The notes under the pieces are model-generated. The model was not told the DNA's origin, searched no databases, and was given only the letters and a program-made list of their open reading frames with translations. The translations under genes were made by a program, and so were the position numbers. From Pseudoalteromonas piscicida (GTDB taxonomy: Bacteria > Pseudomonadota > Gammaproteobacteria > Enterobacterales > Alteromonadaceae), in the NCBI RefSeq assembly GCF_002744175.1, contig NZ_NKHF01000084.1:1-64000 (forward strand): DNA of 64,000 nucleotides, in the 5' to 3' direction. The stretch's first letter is position 1, and each line of letters opens with the position of its first letter. This document shows, piece by piece, positions 9,346-17,571 of the stretch.

Positions 9346-9373
9346 AAAAAGGGCTATCGCGATAGCCCTTTTT
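9346..9373. terminator. Bidirectional terminator between rnd and minE
   Basis: A perfect 18-bp palindrome, GGGCTATCG/CGATAGCCC (9351-9368), is flanked by a run of As on the left and Ts on the right. It therefore works as an intrinsic terminator in both directions. Confidence 0.92.
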
Positions 9374-9390
9374 GCAAACTCTGCCCCTAA

Positions 9391-9663
9391 CTACTTTTCG
9401 TCATCAGGCAAGGTAACATTCAATTCAAGAACGGCTAAATCGTCCTCATTTTGCTCAAATTGAACATTAACTGCATCCGAATCAACTTTTACGTATTTAC
9501 GGATGACATCCAATATATCTTGCTTTAGTTGTGGCAAATAATCTGGCGTACCACGTTTAGAGCGCTCATGTGCAACAATGATTTGCAGACGCTCTTTTGC
9601 TAACGAAGCGCTGTTTTTCTTTTCTGAACGAAAATAATCTAGTAATGACACATTACCCTCCAA
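9391..9663 (-). CDS. minE: Cell division topological specificity factor MinE
   Basis: A 90-residue protein. The N-terminal amphipathic and MinD-binding part (SLLDYFRSEKKNSASLAKER, then LQIIVAHERS) and the C-terminal dimerisation domain match MinE. MinE stimulates MinD ATPase activity at the membrane and drives the pole-to-pole oscillation that keeps the Z ring at midcell. Its start overlaps the end of minD by 11 bp. It is the last gene of a minCDE operon. Confidence 0.97.
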   Translation of the reverse strand: MEGNVSLLDYFRSEKKNSASLAKERLQIIVAHERSKRGTPDYLPQLKQDILDVIRKYVKVDSDAVNVQFEQNEDDLAVLELNVTLPDDEK

Positions 9664-10462
9664 AAATCCGTTTGAAGATACCTTTCTTCTCGACTTGCAA
9701 GAAGCGGAAATCTACAACTTCACCCAACAAACGATTAATCGCATCGCTGTATGCCTGACCGGCATCAGACTCTTGGTCTAAAATAACGGGCTGGCCGGAG
9801 TTGGATGCATTAAGCACTGACTTCGACTCTGGAATAACCCCGAGCAAGTCAATCGCTAAGATCTCTTTTACATCTTCAACAGATAGCATTTCACCACTAT
9901 CCACACGCTCTGGATTGTAACGGGTTAATAGTAAGTGTTCTTTAACCGGCTCTAACCCAAGCTCTGCACGCTTTGACTTGCTCTGTAAAATACCCAATAT
10001 ACGGTCAGAATCTCGTACAGAAGACACTTCAGGGTTAGTCGTTACAACGGCTTCATCGGCAAAATAAAGCGCCATCATAGCGCCAGCTTCAATACCGGCC
10101 GGAGAGTCACAAATAATAAAATCGAACTCTTCTTTCATCTCGCTCAACACGCGCTCAACACCTTCGCGGGTTAGAGCATCTTTATCACGAGTTTGAGAAG
10201 CAGGCAGGATGTAAAGCTTTTCTACGCGTTTGTCTTTAATTAACGCCTGATTTAGATTAGCCTCACCATTAATAACATTTACAAAATCGTAAACCACGCG
10301 GCGTTCGCACCCCATGATTAAATCTAGGTTTCTGAGACCAATATCAAAATCGACAATGGCTGTTTTATAACCCTTTAGCGCTAAGCCAGTACCAATTGCT
10401 GCACTTGACGTTGTTTTACCAACACCGCCTTTACCTGAAGTTACGACAATAATTTTTGCCAT
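9653..10462 (-). CDS. minD: Septum site-determining ATPase MinD
   Basis: A deviant Walker A ATPase of the ParA/MinD family: KGGVGKTTSSAA at residues 10-21 with the signature Lys, DFDIGLRNLDL, and CDSPAGIE as Walker B. The C-terminal amphipathic membrane-targeting helix (KGIFKRIFGG) is present. MinD binds the membrane with ATP, recruits MinC and is released by MinE. Its length of 269 residues is standard. It lies 5 bp after minC and overlaps minE. Confidence 0.98.
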   Translation of the reverse strand: MAKIIVVTSGKGGVGKTTSSAAIGTGLALKGYKTAIVDFDIGLRNLDLIMGCERRVVYDFVNVINGEANLNQALIKDKRVEKLYILPASQTRDKDALTREGVERVLSEMKEEFDFIICDSPAGIEAGAMMALYFADEAVVTTNPEVSSVRDSDRILGILQSKSKRAELGLEPVKEHLLLTRYNPERVDSGEMLSVEDVKEILAIDLLGVIPESKSVLNASNSGQPVILDQESDAGQAYSDAINRLLGEVVDFRFLQVEKKGIFKRIFGG

Positions 10463-10467
10463 CTGAT

Positions 10468-11172
10468 TTATCCTTTGACCAAAGCTGTAATTTTTAATGA
10501 TTCGTCTTGTTGTGTTATTTGAGCAGCTTGACCCCAGTGCTCACCTTGCAGTGAATCACTGATCCAATAACTCCCGTTTATCGACACTAATTCTGCTTCT
10601 AAGCGTTGGCAAAATATACTTGTGTCTGGTTGCCCTTGGGCACCCGCGATTGCTCGCCCACGTAAAGTGCCATAAATGTGCACATTACCATCAGCGATAA
10701 CCTCGGCACCATGACTTACCGCACCTAATACGATTAAGTCACGGTCTTTTGCATAAATTTGCTGACCACTACGTACCGTTCCGTTCACAATCTGAGCTGG
10801 CAGATAAACTTGTTTTTCTACTACTTCTGTTGCTTGTGATTGAGATGGGGCACTCGGTTGCACGTCCCTTGAATAGTTTAGTACAGAAAACCCGGCTTCT
10901 TTGGCTAAGTCGTGTTGACTTTGAGTACCACTACATACACCCACTGGATTGAGTTGTAAATCCATCAGTGTTTGCTTTAACGCTTTGAATTCTACAGTTT
11001 GATCCTGAACATCAGCTAAATTAATCACAATCGGAGCGCCTTGGAAGAATTTTGGCGCCTGTGATATTTTGCTATCGAGGTCTTCTCTTAGTTTTGTTAA
11101 ATCTAAAGAAAACAACTGTAGCACTGAGAGTGTAAATAGATTTCCTTTTAGTTCGAATGTTTGTTTTGCCAT
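10468..11172 (-). CDS. minC: Septum site-determining protein MinC
   Basis: MinC inhibits FtsZ polymerisation. The N-terminal FtsZ-binding domain (about residues 1-105, FELKGNLFTLSVLQL) is joined by a Ser/Gln-rich linker to the C-terminal beta-helix domain that binds MinD (VRSGQQIYAKDRDLIVLG, HIYGTLRGRAIAGA). I prefer ATG 11172, with GAG five bases upstream; an in-frame GTG at 11178 would add two residues. It is the first gene of minCDE and is divergent from ycgL. Confidence 0.96.
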   Translation of the reverse strand: MAKQTFELKGNLFTLSVLQLFSLDLTKLREDLDSKISQAPKFFQGAPIVINLADVQDQTVEFKALKQTLMDLQLNPVGVCSGTQSQHDLAKEAGFSVLNYSRDVQPSAPSQSQATEVVEKQVYLPAQIVNGTVRSGQQIYAKDRDLIVLGAVSHGAEVIADGNVHIYGTLRGRAIAGAQGQPDTSIFCQRLEAELVSINGSYWISDSLQGEHWGQAAQITQQDESLKITALVKG

Positions 11173-11307
11173 ATGCACTCAAATATTTGTTACAACCGCC
11201 GCTAAAGCCTTATTTACCTGACTTTAGGGCATAGTAAAACTTTCCACAACTTACTAATAGCATGGTATAGTGAGCGCCAATGATTAGCAAGAATTTATAG
11301 GCTTATA

Positions 11308-11589
11308 ATGCTCACTGCCATATACAAAAGTCCAAAAAAAGCGGATACGTACCTTTTTGTAACCAAAAGAGATGATTTTTCCAATGTACCTGCACCTTTA
11401 ATGGAAACTTTTGGTACACCTGTTTATGTGATGATTGTAGATCTTGCAAGAAGAGACAAACTTGGAATAGCTGATCTTGAAACGGTTAAGCAAAAATTAA
11501 CCGACGATGGGTTTTACTTACAACTTCCACCGCACACAGAAAGTTTGCTAGACGAATTTAGAAAGCAAAACGGAGTATCAGACGCGTGA
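11308..11589 (+). CDS. YcgL-domain protein
   Basis: A 93-residue protein of the YcgL family (DUF709). Typical features are MLTAIYKSPKKADTYLFV, FGTPVYVMIVDL and KQKLTDDGFYLQLPP. The biochemical role of the family is not established. The gene is divergent from minC, a common neighbourhood in gammaproteobacteria, and its stop overlaps the start of the transglycosylase gene by 4 bp, so the two are probably co-translated. Confidence 0.9.
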   Translation: MLTAIYKSPKKADTYLFVTKRDDFSNVPAPLMETFGTPVYVMIVDLARRDKLGIADLETVKQKLTDDGFYLQLPPHTESLLDEFRKQNGVSDA

Positions 11590-12602
11590 TAAAAAAAATT
11601 TCTCTTTTAGTAGCCTCAGTTTGCCTATCCACCTCAGTGTTTGCTAATACGCAAGCAAAGTTTGACGAATATCTCAAAAACTTAAAACAAGAAGCAATAG
11701 AAAAGGGCTACGCTCAACAACTAGTTGATGATGCATTTGCCACCGCCGTGTTTAAAGAAAAAGTGATTAAAGCAGACAAAACTCAGCCAGAAATCGTTGA
11801 AACGCTTGAAACCTATTTACCAAAACGCGTGCCAGAATGGAAAATTCAACAAGCGCGCAAGCTGTATAAAGAACACAAAACCACTCTTGAAAAAGTAGCT
11901 AAAGAATATGGTGTCCAAGCGCGTTTTATCGTTGCGCTTTGGGGATTAGAGAGTAACTTTGGCCGTATTCAAGGCGGGTATCCAGTAATTAGCGCACTCG
12001 TTACATTAGCGTTTGACGGTCGCCGCGAAGCACTATACAAGCGTCAACTATGGGCTGCACTTGATATATTAAGAGACGGTCATATTGGCCTAGACGACTT
12101 TAAAGGCTCTTGGGCAGGCGCCATGGGGCAAACCCAATTTATGCCTACTTCATTTACCTCTTATGCTGTTGACTACAATAAAGATGGCCGCAAAGATATT
12201 TGGACAACCCAAGAAGATGCTTTTGCTTCGATAGCTAACTACTTAAAACGTGTAGGCTGGAATGACGACCTTACCTGGGGCCGCCAAGTAAAGTTGCCTG
12301 AGGGTTTCGACACTAGCTATATTTTAAAACGTGGCACTAAGTCACACAAAGAGTGGCTCAATGAATGGCGTAAGTCAGAACGTTCATTGGCTCAATGGCA
12401 AGCGCTTGGATTACGCAGAATGGACGGTAGTGACCTGCCTCAGGTTGATATCACAGCAGCATTGGTAATGCCAGATGATGAGAATGGTCGCATGTATCTT
12501 GCTTATGATAACTATAAAGCATTGATGAATTGGAACCGTTCTTATTACTTCGCCACCAGCGTAGGGTATTTATCAGACCGAATCGGTTATCCGAAAATTT
12601 AA
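11586..12602 (+). CDS. Lytic murein transglycosylase, MltB-like
   Basis: A Sec signal peptide (about residues 1-20, ending VFA) precedes a family-3 lytic transglycosylase domain. The catalytic Glu is in ALWGLESNFGRIQGGYPV. The supporting motifs GSWAGAMGQTQFMPTSF and the Asp-rich YNKDGRKDIW loop are intact. The enzyme cleaves the MurNAc-GlcNAc bond of peptidoglycan, forming 1,6-anhydro-MurNAc. There is no lipobox cysteine, so it should be soluble in the periplasm, unlike E. coli MltB. The length of 338 residues fits the MltB_2 subgroup. Confidence 0.9.
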   Translation: MIKKISLLVASVCLSTSVFANTQAKFDEYLKNLKQEAIEKGYAQQLVDDAFATAVFKEKVIKADKTQPEIVETLETYLPKRVPEWKIQQARKLYKEHKTTLEKVAKEYGVQARFIVALWGLESNFGRIQGGYPVISALVTLAFDGRREALYKRQLWAALDILRDGHIGLDDFKGSWAGAMGQTQFMPTSFTSYAVDYNKDGRKDIWTTQEDAFASIANYLKRVGWNDDLTWGRQVKLPEGFDTSYILKRGTKSHKEWLNEWRKSERSLAQWQALGLRRMDGSDLPQVDITAALVMPDDENGRMYLAYDNYKALMNWNRSYYFATSVGYLSDRIGYPKI

Positions 12603-12619
12603 TAATCACATTACGACTA

Positions 12620-12646
12620 AGCCCGTTTAATTAACGGGCTTTTTTA
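12620..12646 (+). terminator. Intrinsic terminator after the transglycosylase gene
   Basis: The stem AGCCCGTT (12620-12627) pairs with AACGGGCT (12633-12640) and is followed by a run of Ts. Confidence 0.88.
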
Positions 12647-12702
12647 TACACTTAGCTTGAACTTGAATATGGTTAATTAGCGCAGCCCTTAGCAAAAAAT
12701 AA

Positions 12703-12731
12703 AAAAGGCAGCTTCCAACTAGCTGCCTTTT
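12703..12731 (-). terminator. Intrinsic terminator of the cyd operon
   Basis: GGCAGCT and AGCTGCC form a stem around a 7-nt loop with A/T tracts on both sides. It lies 24 bp beyond the stop of cydB and reads as a terminator on the minus strand. Confidence 0.85.
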
Positions 12732-12754
12732 GGTTGGGCTAATGTGTGCAAGTG

Positions 12755-13753
12755 TCAATAGTAAGACAAAGGTTGAACCTTGCCCCAAAAGACTCGGTAT
12801 GAAAATAGCGTGTAAGCAATTAAGGTCGGAACCACTATCACCACGCCATATAACAAAAAGGTTAGTGCAGACGGGTCTGCAACGGCTTCAAAAATGGTCA
12901 ACTTACCAGGCACCACATAAGGGTAAAAACTGTACACCAAACCAAAGAAGCATAATAAAAAGATAAAAGCTGAGATTAAAAAGGGCAGCCACGCGCCATT
13001 TTCAGGCGACTTAGGTAACTTTTGTAGAACCAGCTCCAAAATCACAAACAGTGATAAGCAAATAATAGGGGCGGGTAACACAACTAGGGCCATAGGTAAG
13101 TCAAACCAACGCTCGTAAATCCCAGCATTGATCATAGGGTTAATTACCGATACCAACACCACGCCAACAAACGCCACTCGAGCAAAGTTTTTACACCACC
13201 GGATCGCATCTTGTTGAAGTTTGCCTTCACATTTCATAATCAGCCAAGCAGAGCCGATTAAGCCATAAGCACAAACAACCCCAATGCCACTGAATATTGC
13301 AAACGCATGTGCCAACGGTGTGTTTTCAAACCCAATCACATACAGCCCCAACATGTAACCTTGTGCAAAAGAGGTCAAGAGGGAGCCGAACTTAAATACT
13401 TTATCCCAACGTCGTTGTCGCTTAACTCTGGCCTTAGCTCTAAAATCAAAAGCCACGCCGCGCATGATTAATCCAAATAATAAAAATACAACGGGAATAT
13501 ATAGTGCTTGCAATATCATGCTATGAGCCTGAGGGAAGGCTATAAAAGCCAACCCGACTGCCAAAACCAGCCAAGTTTCATTGGCATCCCAAAATGGGCC
13601 AATAGAGGCAATCATAGTATCTGCAGTATCTTTATCCTCTAATGGAATAAGCATACCGACCCCTAAGTCATAGCCATCTAAAATCGCATAAACGAGCACC
13701 GCAAGTGCCATTAAGCCTGCATAGATTAGCGATAAATATTCCGGGTTAAACAC
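12755..13753 (-). CDS. cydB: Cytochrome bd ubiquinol oxidase subunit II (CioB-type)
   Basis: A 332-residue polytopic protein with about eight or nine hydrophobic segments. Subunit II motifs are AILDGYDLGVGML near the N terminus and FWDANETWLVLAVG. With subunit I it forms a quinol:oxygen oxidoreductase in the inner membrane. It is shorter than E. coli CydB and resembles the cyanide-insensitive oxidase (Cio) group. The gene overlaps cydA by 8 bp. I saw no cydX-like small gene downstream. Confidence 0.93.
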   Translation of the reverse strand: MFNPEYLSLIYAGLMALAVLVYAILDGYDLGVGMLIPLEDKDTADTMIASIGPFWDANETWLVLAVGLAFIAFPQAHSMILQALYIPVVFLLFGLIMRGVAFDFRAKARVKRQRRWDKVFKFGSLLTSFAQGYMLGLYVIGFENTPLAHAFAIFSGIGVVCAYGLIGSAWLIMKCEGKLQQDAIRWCKNFARVAFVGVVLVSVINPMINAGIYERWFDLPMALVVLPAPIICLSLFVILELVLQKLPKSPENGAWLPFLISAFIFLLCFFGLVYSFYPYVVPGKLTIFEAVADPSALTFLLYGVVIVVPTLIAYTLFSYRVFWGKVQPLSYY

Positions 13754-15092
13754 GAGACACCTCCGCAGAAAATTCCTTCATATCATATTCCTCAACTTCC
13801 ACAGACTTACTTGCAGTGTGAAATAAGGTTCGAATATAGGCATAGAGTAAAATCGAATAAATGGTGAGATAGCCTATTAAGGTAAACAACACGTTTTCTG
13901 ATGCGATAGTTGTTACTGCTTCTTCTACTCGAAGCACGCCACTGACAATATAGGGTTGACGACCAATCTCGGTTACATACCAGCCGGCAAGCGTAGCTAT
14001 CCAGCCCGAAAACGTCATTGCGACCAAGGTTTTTAATTGCCACTTGGGTAGCTCACCTTTTTTCCATAGTGTGAATCTCGTGATAAACGCCACTAAGATC
14101 ATCAACATTCCCATACCAACCATGATCCTAAAACCAAAAAATACGGGCTTAACAGGCGGGTGTTCACCTTCAAATTCGTTAAGCCCTTTAATTTCACCAT
14201 CAACGTCGTGGGTAAGAATAAAACTGGCCATTTTAGGAATACCGACCGCATAATCGTTGCGCCTTTCTTCCTCATTAGGTATTGCAAATAGTAATAATGG
14301 TGCGCCTTTTTCAGTTTCCCAAACTCCCTCCATCGCGGCGACTTTCTGTGGCTGATGCTTTAGGGTATTTAAGCCGTGTAGGTCACCTACGAATGCCTGA
14401 ACGGGTGTTAAGAGCGCAGCAACGGTTAATGCCACTGTAAGTGCCTTTTTTGGCGCATGTTTTTCGTCGTTTTTAAGTAAACGATAGGCACTGACTCCTG
14501 CAATTAAGAAAGAGGCAGTCAAGGCACTGGCGAGCAACATATGGAATAGTCGATAACCAAAAGATGGGTTAAAAATCACCTCAAACCAATCCGTTGGATA
14601 AACAATGCCGTCTCGTAATTCAAATCCTGTCGGAGTCTGCATCCAACTGTTGAGGGATAAGATCCAAAATGCCGATATTGTTGTTCCAATTGCCACGATA
14701 AACGTTGCAAGGGTATGAATTTTAGGAGGAACACGTTTCATACCAAATAGCATGATGCCGAGAAAAGTCGCTTCCATAAAAAATGCGGTAAGCACTTCAT
14801 AGCCAAGCAGTGGGCCTGCGATATTCCCCACCTTTTCCATAAAACCTGGCCAATTAGTACCAAACTGGAATGACATAGTGATGCCGCTCACTACACCCAG
14901 AGCAAATGTCAAAGCAAAAATCTTGACCCAGAAGCGATATGCTCTTAACCAAACTGGATGCTCAGTTAAGTCATACTTGAGTTTAAAAAAAGCGAGAAAC
15001 CAAGCTAATGCAATGGAAATCGTGGGAAAAAGTATATGAAAACTAATATTTGCCGCAAACTGTATTCGCGACAACAACAACGTATCAAGCAT
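13746..15092 (-). CDS. cydA: Cytochrome bd ubiquinol oxidase subunit I (CioA-type)
   Basis: A 448-residue haem-bearing subunit. The N-terminal SRIQFAANISFHILFP carries the high-spin haem ligand His. FALGVVSGITMSFQFGTNWP and GYEVLTAFFMEATFLGIMLFG are family signatures, and GRQPYIVSGVLR is the conserved segment after the Q-loop. The short Q-loop region supports the Cio type, which is often resistant to cyanide and used at low oxygen or under respiratory stress. It sits 15 bp after the GbsR-type regulator gene, so it is probably controlled by it. Confidence 0.94.
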   Translation of the reverse strand: MLDTLLLSRIQFAANISFHILFPTISIALAWFLAFFKLKYDLTEHPVWLRAYRFWVKIFALTFALGVVSGITMSFQFGTNWPGFMEKVGNIAGPLLGYEVLTAFFMEATFLGIMLFGMKRVPPKIHTLATFIVAIGTTISAFWILSLNSWMQTPTGFELRDGIVYPTDWFEVIFNPSFGYRLFHMLLASALTASFLIAGVSAYRLLKNDEKHAPKKALTVALTVAALLTPVQAFVGDLHGLNTLKHQPQKVAAMEGVWETEKGAPLLLFAIPNEEERRNDYAVGIPKMASFILTHDVDGEIKGLNEFEGEHPPVKPVFFGFRIMVGMGMLMILVAFITRFTLWKKGELPKWQLKTLVAMTFSGWIATLAGWYVTEIGRQPYIVSGVLRVEEAVTTIASENVLFTLIGYLTIYSILLYAYIRTLFHTASKSVEVEEYDMKEFSAEVSRV

Positions 15093-15107
15093 GACGCACC
15101 TCGCATT

Positions 15108-15653
15108 TTAAGACTTACGTAATAATTTATCCTTTAAATCTATTACCTTACTCACCGAAGATCCGAGTTTCATTAATGACTGTAATTGTTCAGGTGACAA
15201 ACGCTGTAATTCTGCTGACCATTTTGTTACGGTTTCAAGTAGGTCGTGAATGGTCTGCATTTGCTGCTGAGCATAAACTTCTTCGGGTGAGTTTGCGCTA
15301 TCTAGAATTTGGTCACGAAGTAAAGTAAGCGTAGGGTCTATCTCTCTTTTTCTTCTTTCTTCAAACACTCGGTTGGCCAAATCCCATATAGAGCCATTTG
15401 GGGAGTAGTACTCTTTGCGGTCGCCTGGAATATGATGAACCTTAACCAGCTGCCAAGATTGCAACTCTTTGATCCCCATACTTACATTACCGCGTGAAAT
15501 TTTTAACGCATCGGCTATCTCGTTTGCTGTTAATGGCTTTTCATTTATAACCAGCAAACCAACCATCTGCCCAATAGTCCTGTTGAATCCCCAACGGCTA
15601 CCCATTTCGCCGCAATGGAGAACAAAATTTTCTATTTTTGGTGATAAGTTCAT
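15108..15653 (-). CDS. GbsR/MarR-family transcriptional regulator
   Basis: A 181-residue regulator. The winged helix at about residues 30-85 has the recognition region NEIADALKISRGNVSMGIKE, followed by the wing HHIPGDRKEYY. MGSRWGFNRTIGQMVGLL is typical of the GbsR subgroup. The C-terminal half is a helical dimerisation part. As first gene of the regulator-cydA-cydB unit it most likely represses or senses a signal for this oxidase and itself. An inverted repeat just upstream is a candidate operator. Confidence 0.88.
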   Translation of the reverse strand: MNLSPKIENFVLHCGEMGSRWGFNRTIGQMVGLLVINEKPLTANEIADALKISRGNVSMGIKELQSWQLVKVHHIPGDRKEYYSPNGSIWDLANRVFEERRKREIDPTLTLLRDQILDSANSPEEVYAQQQMQTIHDLLETVTKWSAELQRLSPEQLQSLMKLGSSVSKVIDLKDKLLRKS

Positions 15654-15661
15654 ATTTCTAA

Positions 15662-15683
15662 ACTTTCAGTAATTATTGAAACT
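15662..15683 (-). promoter_or_regulatory. Candidate operator of the GbsR-type regulator
   Basis: The sequence TTTCAGTAATTATTGAAA (15664-15681) is an 18-bp near-perfect inverted repeat, with one mismatched pair, 11 bp upstream of the regulator start. Dyads of this kind are usual for MarR/GbsR dimers. The assignment is by position and symmetry only. Confidence 0.5.
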
Positions 15684-15903
15684 TTAATATAAAGATCACT
15701 TTGACTTAGATCAAGCATTAATTTTGCTCAACTACAACATAGCCAAAATTAACCTTCCCCGAATTGCTATATTTCCCTTCCATTAAACGCAAATCAATAG
15801 AAATTTCATCTCTTTGTGCTGTAATGCCCGCGCAATTACACGGAATACGCTATACCAAGTGCAATTGGCCATAGCGTTAGTTTATAAATATGGGATTTTA
15901 TGT

Positions 15904-17088
15904 ATGTTGAGAACTTTTATTGTTGTTTTAACTTTGTTTAGCAGTACAGCCTTAGCTGAACGAGCACCGACAGTGTTAATTTCAATTGATGGCTTTAGGT
16001 GGGATTACATTGAAAAGCATGATGCTAAACACATTGCAAAACTTGCCGATCATGGCGTTAGAGCAATGAAGATGTGGCCACAATATCCAACAAAAACCTT
16101 TCCTAATCATCTATCGATTGTGACTGGCTTAAAGCCCATTAACCATGGGATCGTGGATAACTACTTCTGCGACCGAGCGCGCGAAGCATGTTACAAGATG
16201 GGCAAGGGAAAAGAGGATAGTACATGGATTAACGGTATTCCACTTTGGAACCTTGTTAAAATGCACGGCCATAAGTCAGCCGCTTATTTTTGGCCGGAGT
16301 CGGATGCCCGTATTAATGGCATGGCACCAGATTACTATTATCACTACTCACAACAGGCCGATTACAAAAACCGGCTACACCAAATTCAACAATGGCTAAC
16401 CCTGCCAAAAGACCAAAAGCCTTTGTTTATCGCAAGTTACTTCTCCTTGGTAGACAGCAAAGGACATGAATACGGCCCTAGTCATCACAAGACAAAAGCT
16501 GCGGTTCAATACATAGATAAGCTTATTGGCGACTTTGTGGCAAGACTGAAAAAAGAAAAAATTGCGGTAAACTTGGTGCTGGTCTCAGATCATGGAATGG
16601 CCAATGTCGACCCAAATCAGGCCGTACTCATCGATGAATTAGCAATCCCAGAAGGCTGGGTGATTAAAAATAGCGGCACAAGAATCTCGTTATACTCGCA
16701 TAAAGATAAAGACCTCAATTCTACCGCGCTTAAGCAGGCATTAATTAAAAAAGCGAATGGTCGGTACGAGGTATTAAGCGACGAACGTAAAACTGCTCTT
16801 CATGGCGGTGAGTCTCCTCGCATTGGAGACATTATTTTACAAGCAAAGCCACCAATCGTTTTTATGCAAAAAGGTAAACACAGTTACTATGGTACTCATG
16901 GGTACGAAGTTACCCCCGACATGGCTGCTTTTTTCGTAGCACATGGTCCTGCATTTAAATCGGGCATTGCAATAGAACAAGCCAGTAATTTAGAAGTTTA
17001 TCCGACACTTGCACACATTATGGGCCTAAAACCACTAAGCAAACTCGATAGTAAAGGGGAAAATCTATTAAAACTGGTGCGACAATAA
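15904..17088 (+). CDS. NPP-type ectonucleotide pyrophosphatase/phosphodiesterase
   Basis: A 394-residue alkaline-phosphatase-superfamily enzyme. I place the start at ATG 15904, which gives a clean signal peptide (LRTFIVVLTLFSSTALA) missing from longer reading frames. Motifs are LISIDGFRWDYI (first metal Asp), the nucleophilic Thr in PTKTFPNHLSIVTGL, SLVDSKGHEYGP, VSDHGMA and the C-terminal YGTHGY His. Family members cleave phosphodiester or pyrophosphate bonds of nucleotides in the periplasm. The dinucleotide/nucleotide preference cannot be told. An imperfect hairpin (17106-17133) follows the stop. Confidence 0.88.
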   Translation: MLRTFIVVLTLFSSTALAERAPTVLISIDGFRWDYIEKHDAKHIAKLADHGVRAMKMWPQYPTKTFPNHLSIVTGLKPINHGIVDNYFCDRAREACYKMGKGKEDSTWINGIPLWNLVKMHGHKSAAYFWPESDARINGMAPDYYYHYSQQADYKNRLHQIQQWLTLPKDQKPLFIASYFSLVDSKGHEYGPSHHKTKAAVQYIDKLIGDFVARLKKEKIAVNLVLVSDHGMANVDPNQAVLIDELAIPEGWVIKNSGTRISLYSHKDKDLNSTALKQALIKKANGRYEVLSDERKTALHGGESPRIGDIILQAKPPIVFMQKGKHSYYGTHGYEVTPDMAAFFVAHGPAFKSGIAIEQASNLEVYPTLAHIMGLKPLSKLDSKGENLLKLVRQ

Positions 17089-17167
17089 TACGCGCTATTT
17101 ACTAAGGTTTAGGCCAATAACACGGCCTGAACCGTCTAAGTTTGCAAGGAGCATAACGCTATAAAAG

Positions 17168-17347
17168 CTACTTTTTATTTGAATGGCCAACAAATCGTTT
17201 AGCTAAGGCAAAAACGATATACACTAACACCAAGGAATTAAGGACAAGTAATGTATCTTTATCAGTTACAAACATCCATATCGCAGCCAGTGCAAAACAG
17301 GCCAACGTAAAATGGCCGACAAGTGGATTGGTATTCTTTTTTTTCAT
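17168..17347 (-). CDS. Small membrane protein (59 residues)
   Basis: A short reading frame lies in an otherwise empty 483-bp gap. The N terminus is MKKKNTNPLVGHF, then two hydrophobic segments (about residues 12-26 and 33-49), and a basic C terminus (KRFVGHSNKK). The positive ends and the alternation look like a real two-helix membrane protein. The ribosome binding site is weak (GAAG). No family is recognised. The remainder of the gap (17348-17571) holds only the promoter region of the next gene. Confidence 0.5.
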   Translation of the reverse strand: MKKKNTNPLVGHFTLACFALAAIWMFVTDKDTLLVLNSLVLVYIVFALAKRFVGHSNKK

Positions 17348-17571
17348 TAAAGCTTCGCTGTATTCATGTTCAGATTATTTTACACCCGATAGCGATAACA
17401 TTGCCAACAATCCAGCCAGAAAACTAAATATTTTTAGCCCAATGGTTATAATACGGGCACACAGAAAAGCTTAGTTAATCGCTATTGGTCTGACCAGAGT
17501 TTGATGTAGAGCAACTGTGATACTCGTATAAATAGCTAAGATAACATGGAAGTACTTAAAGAGAGTTTTTA

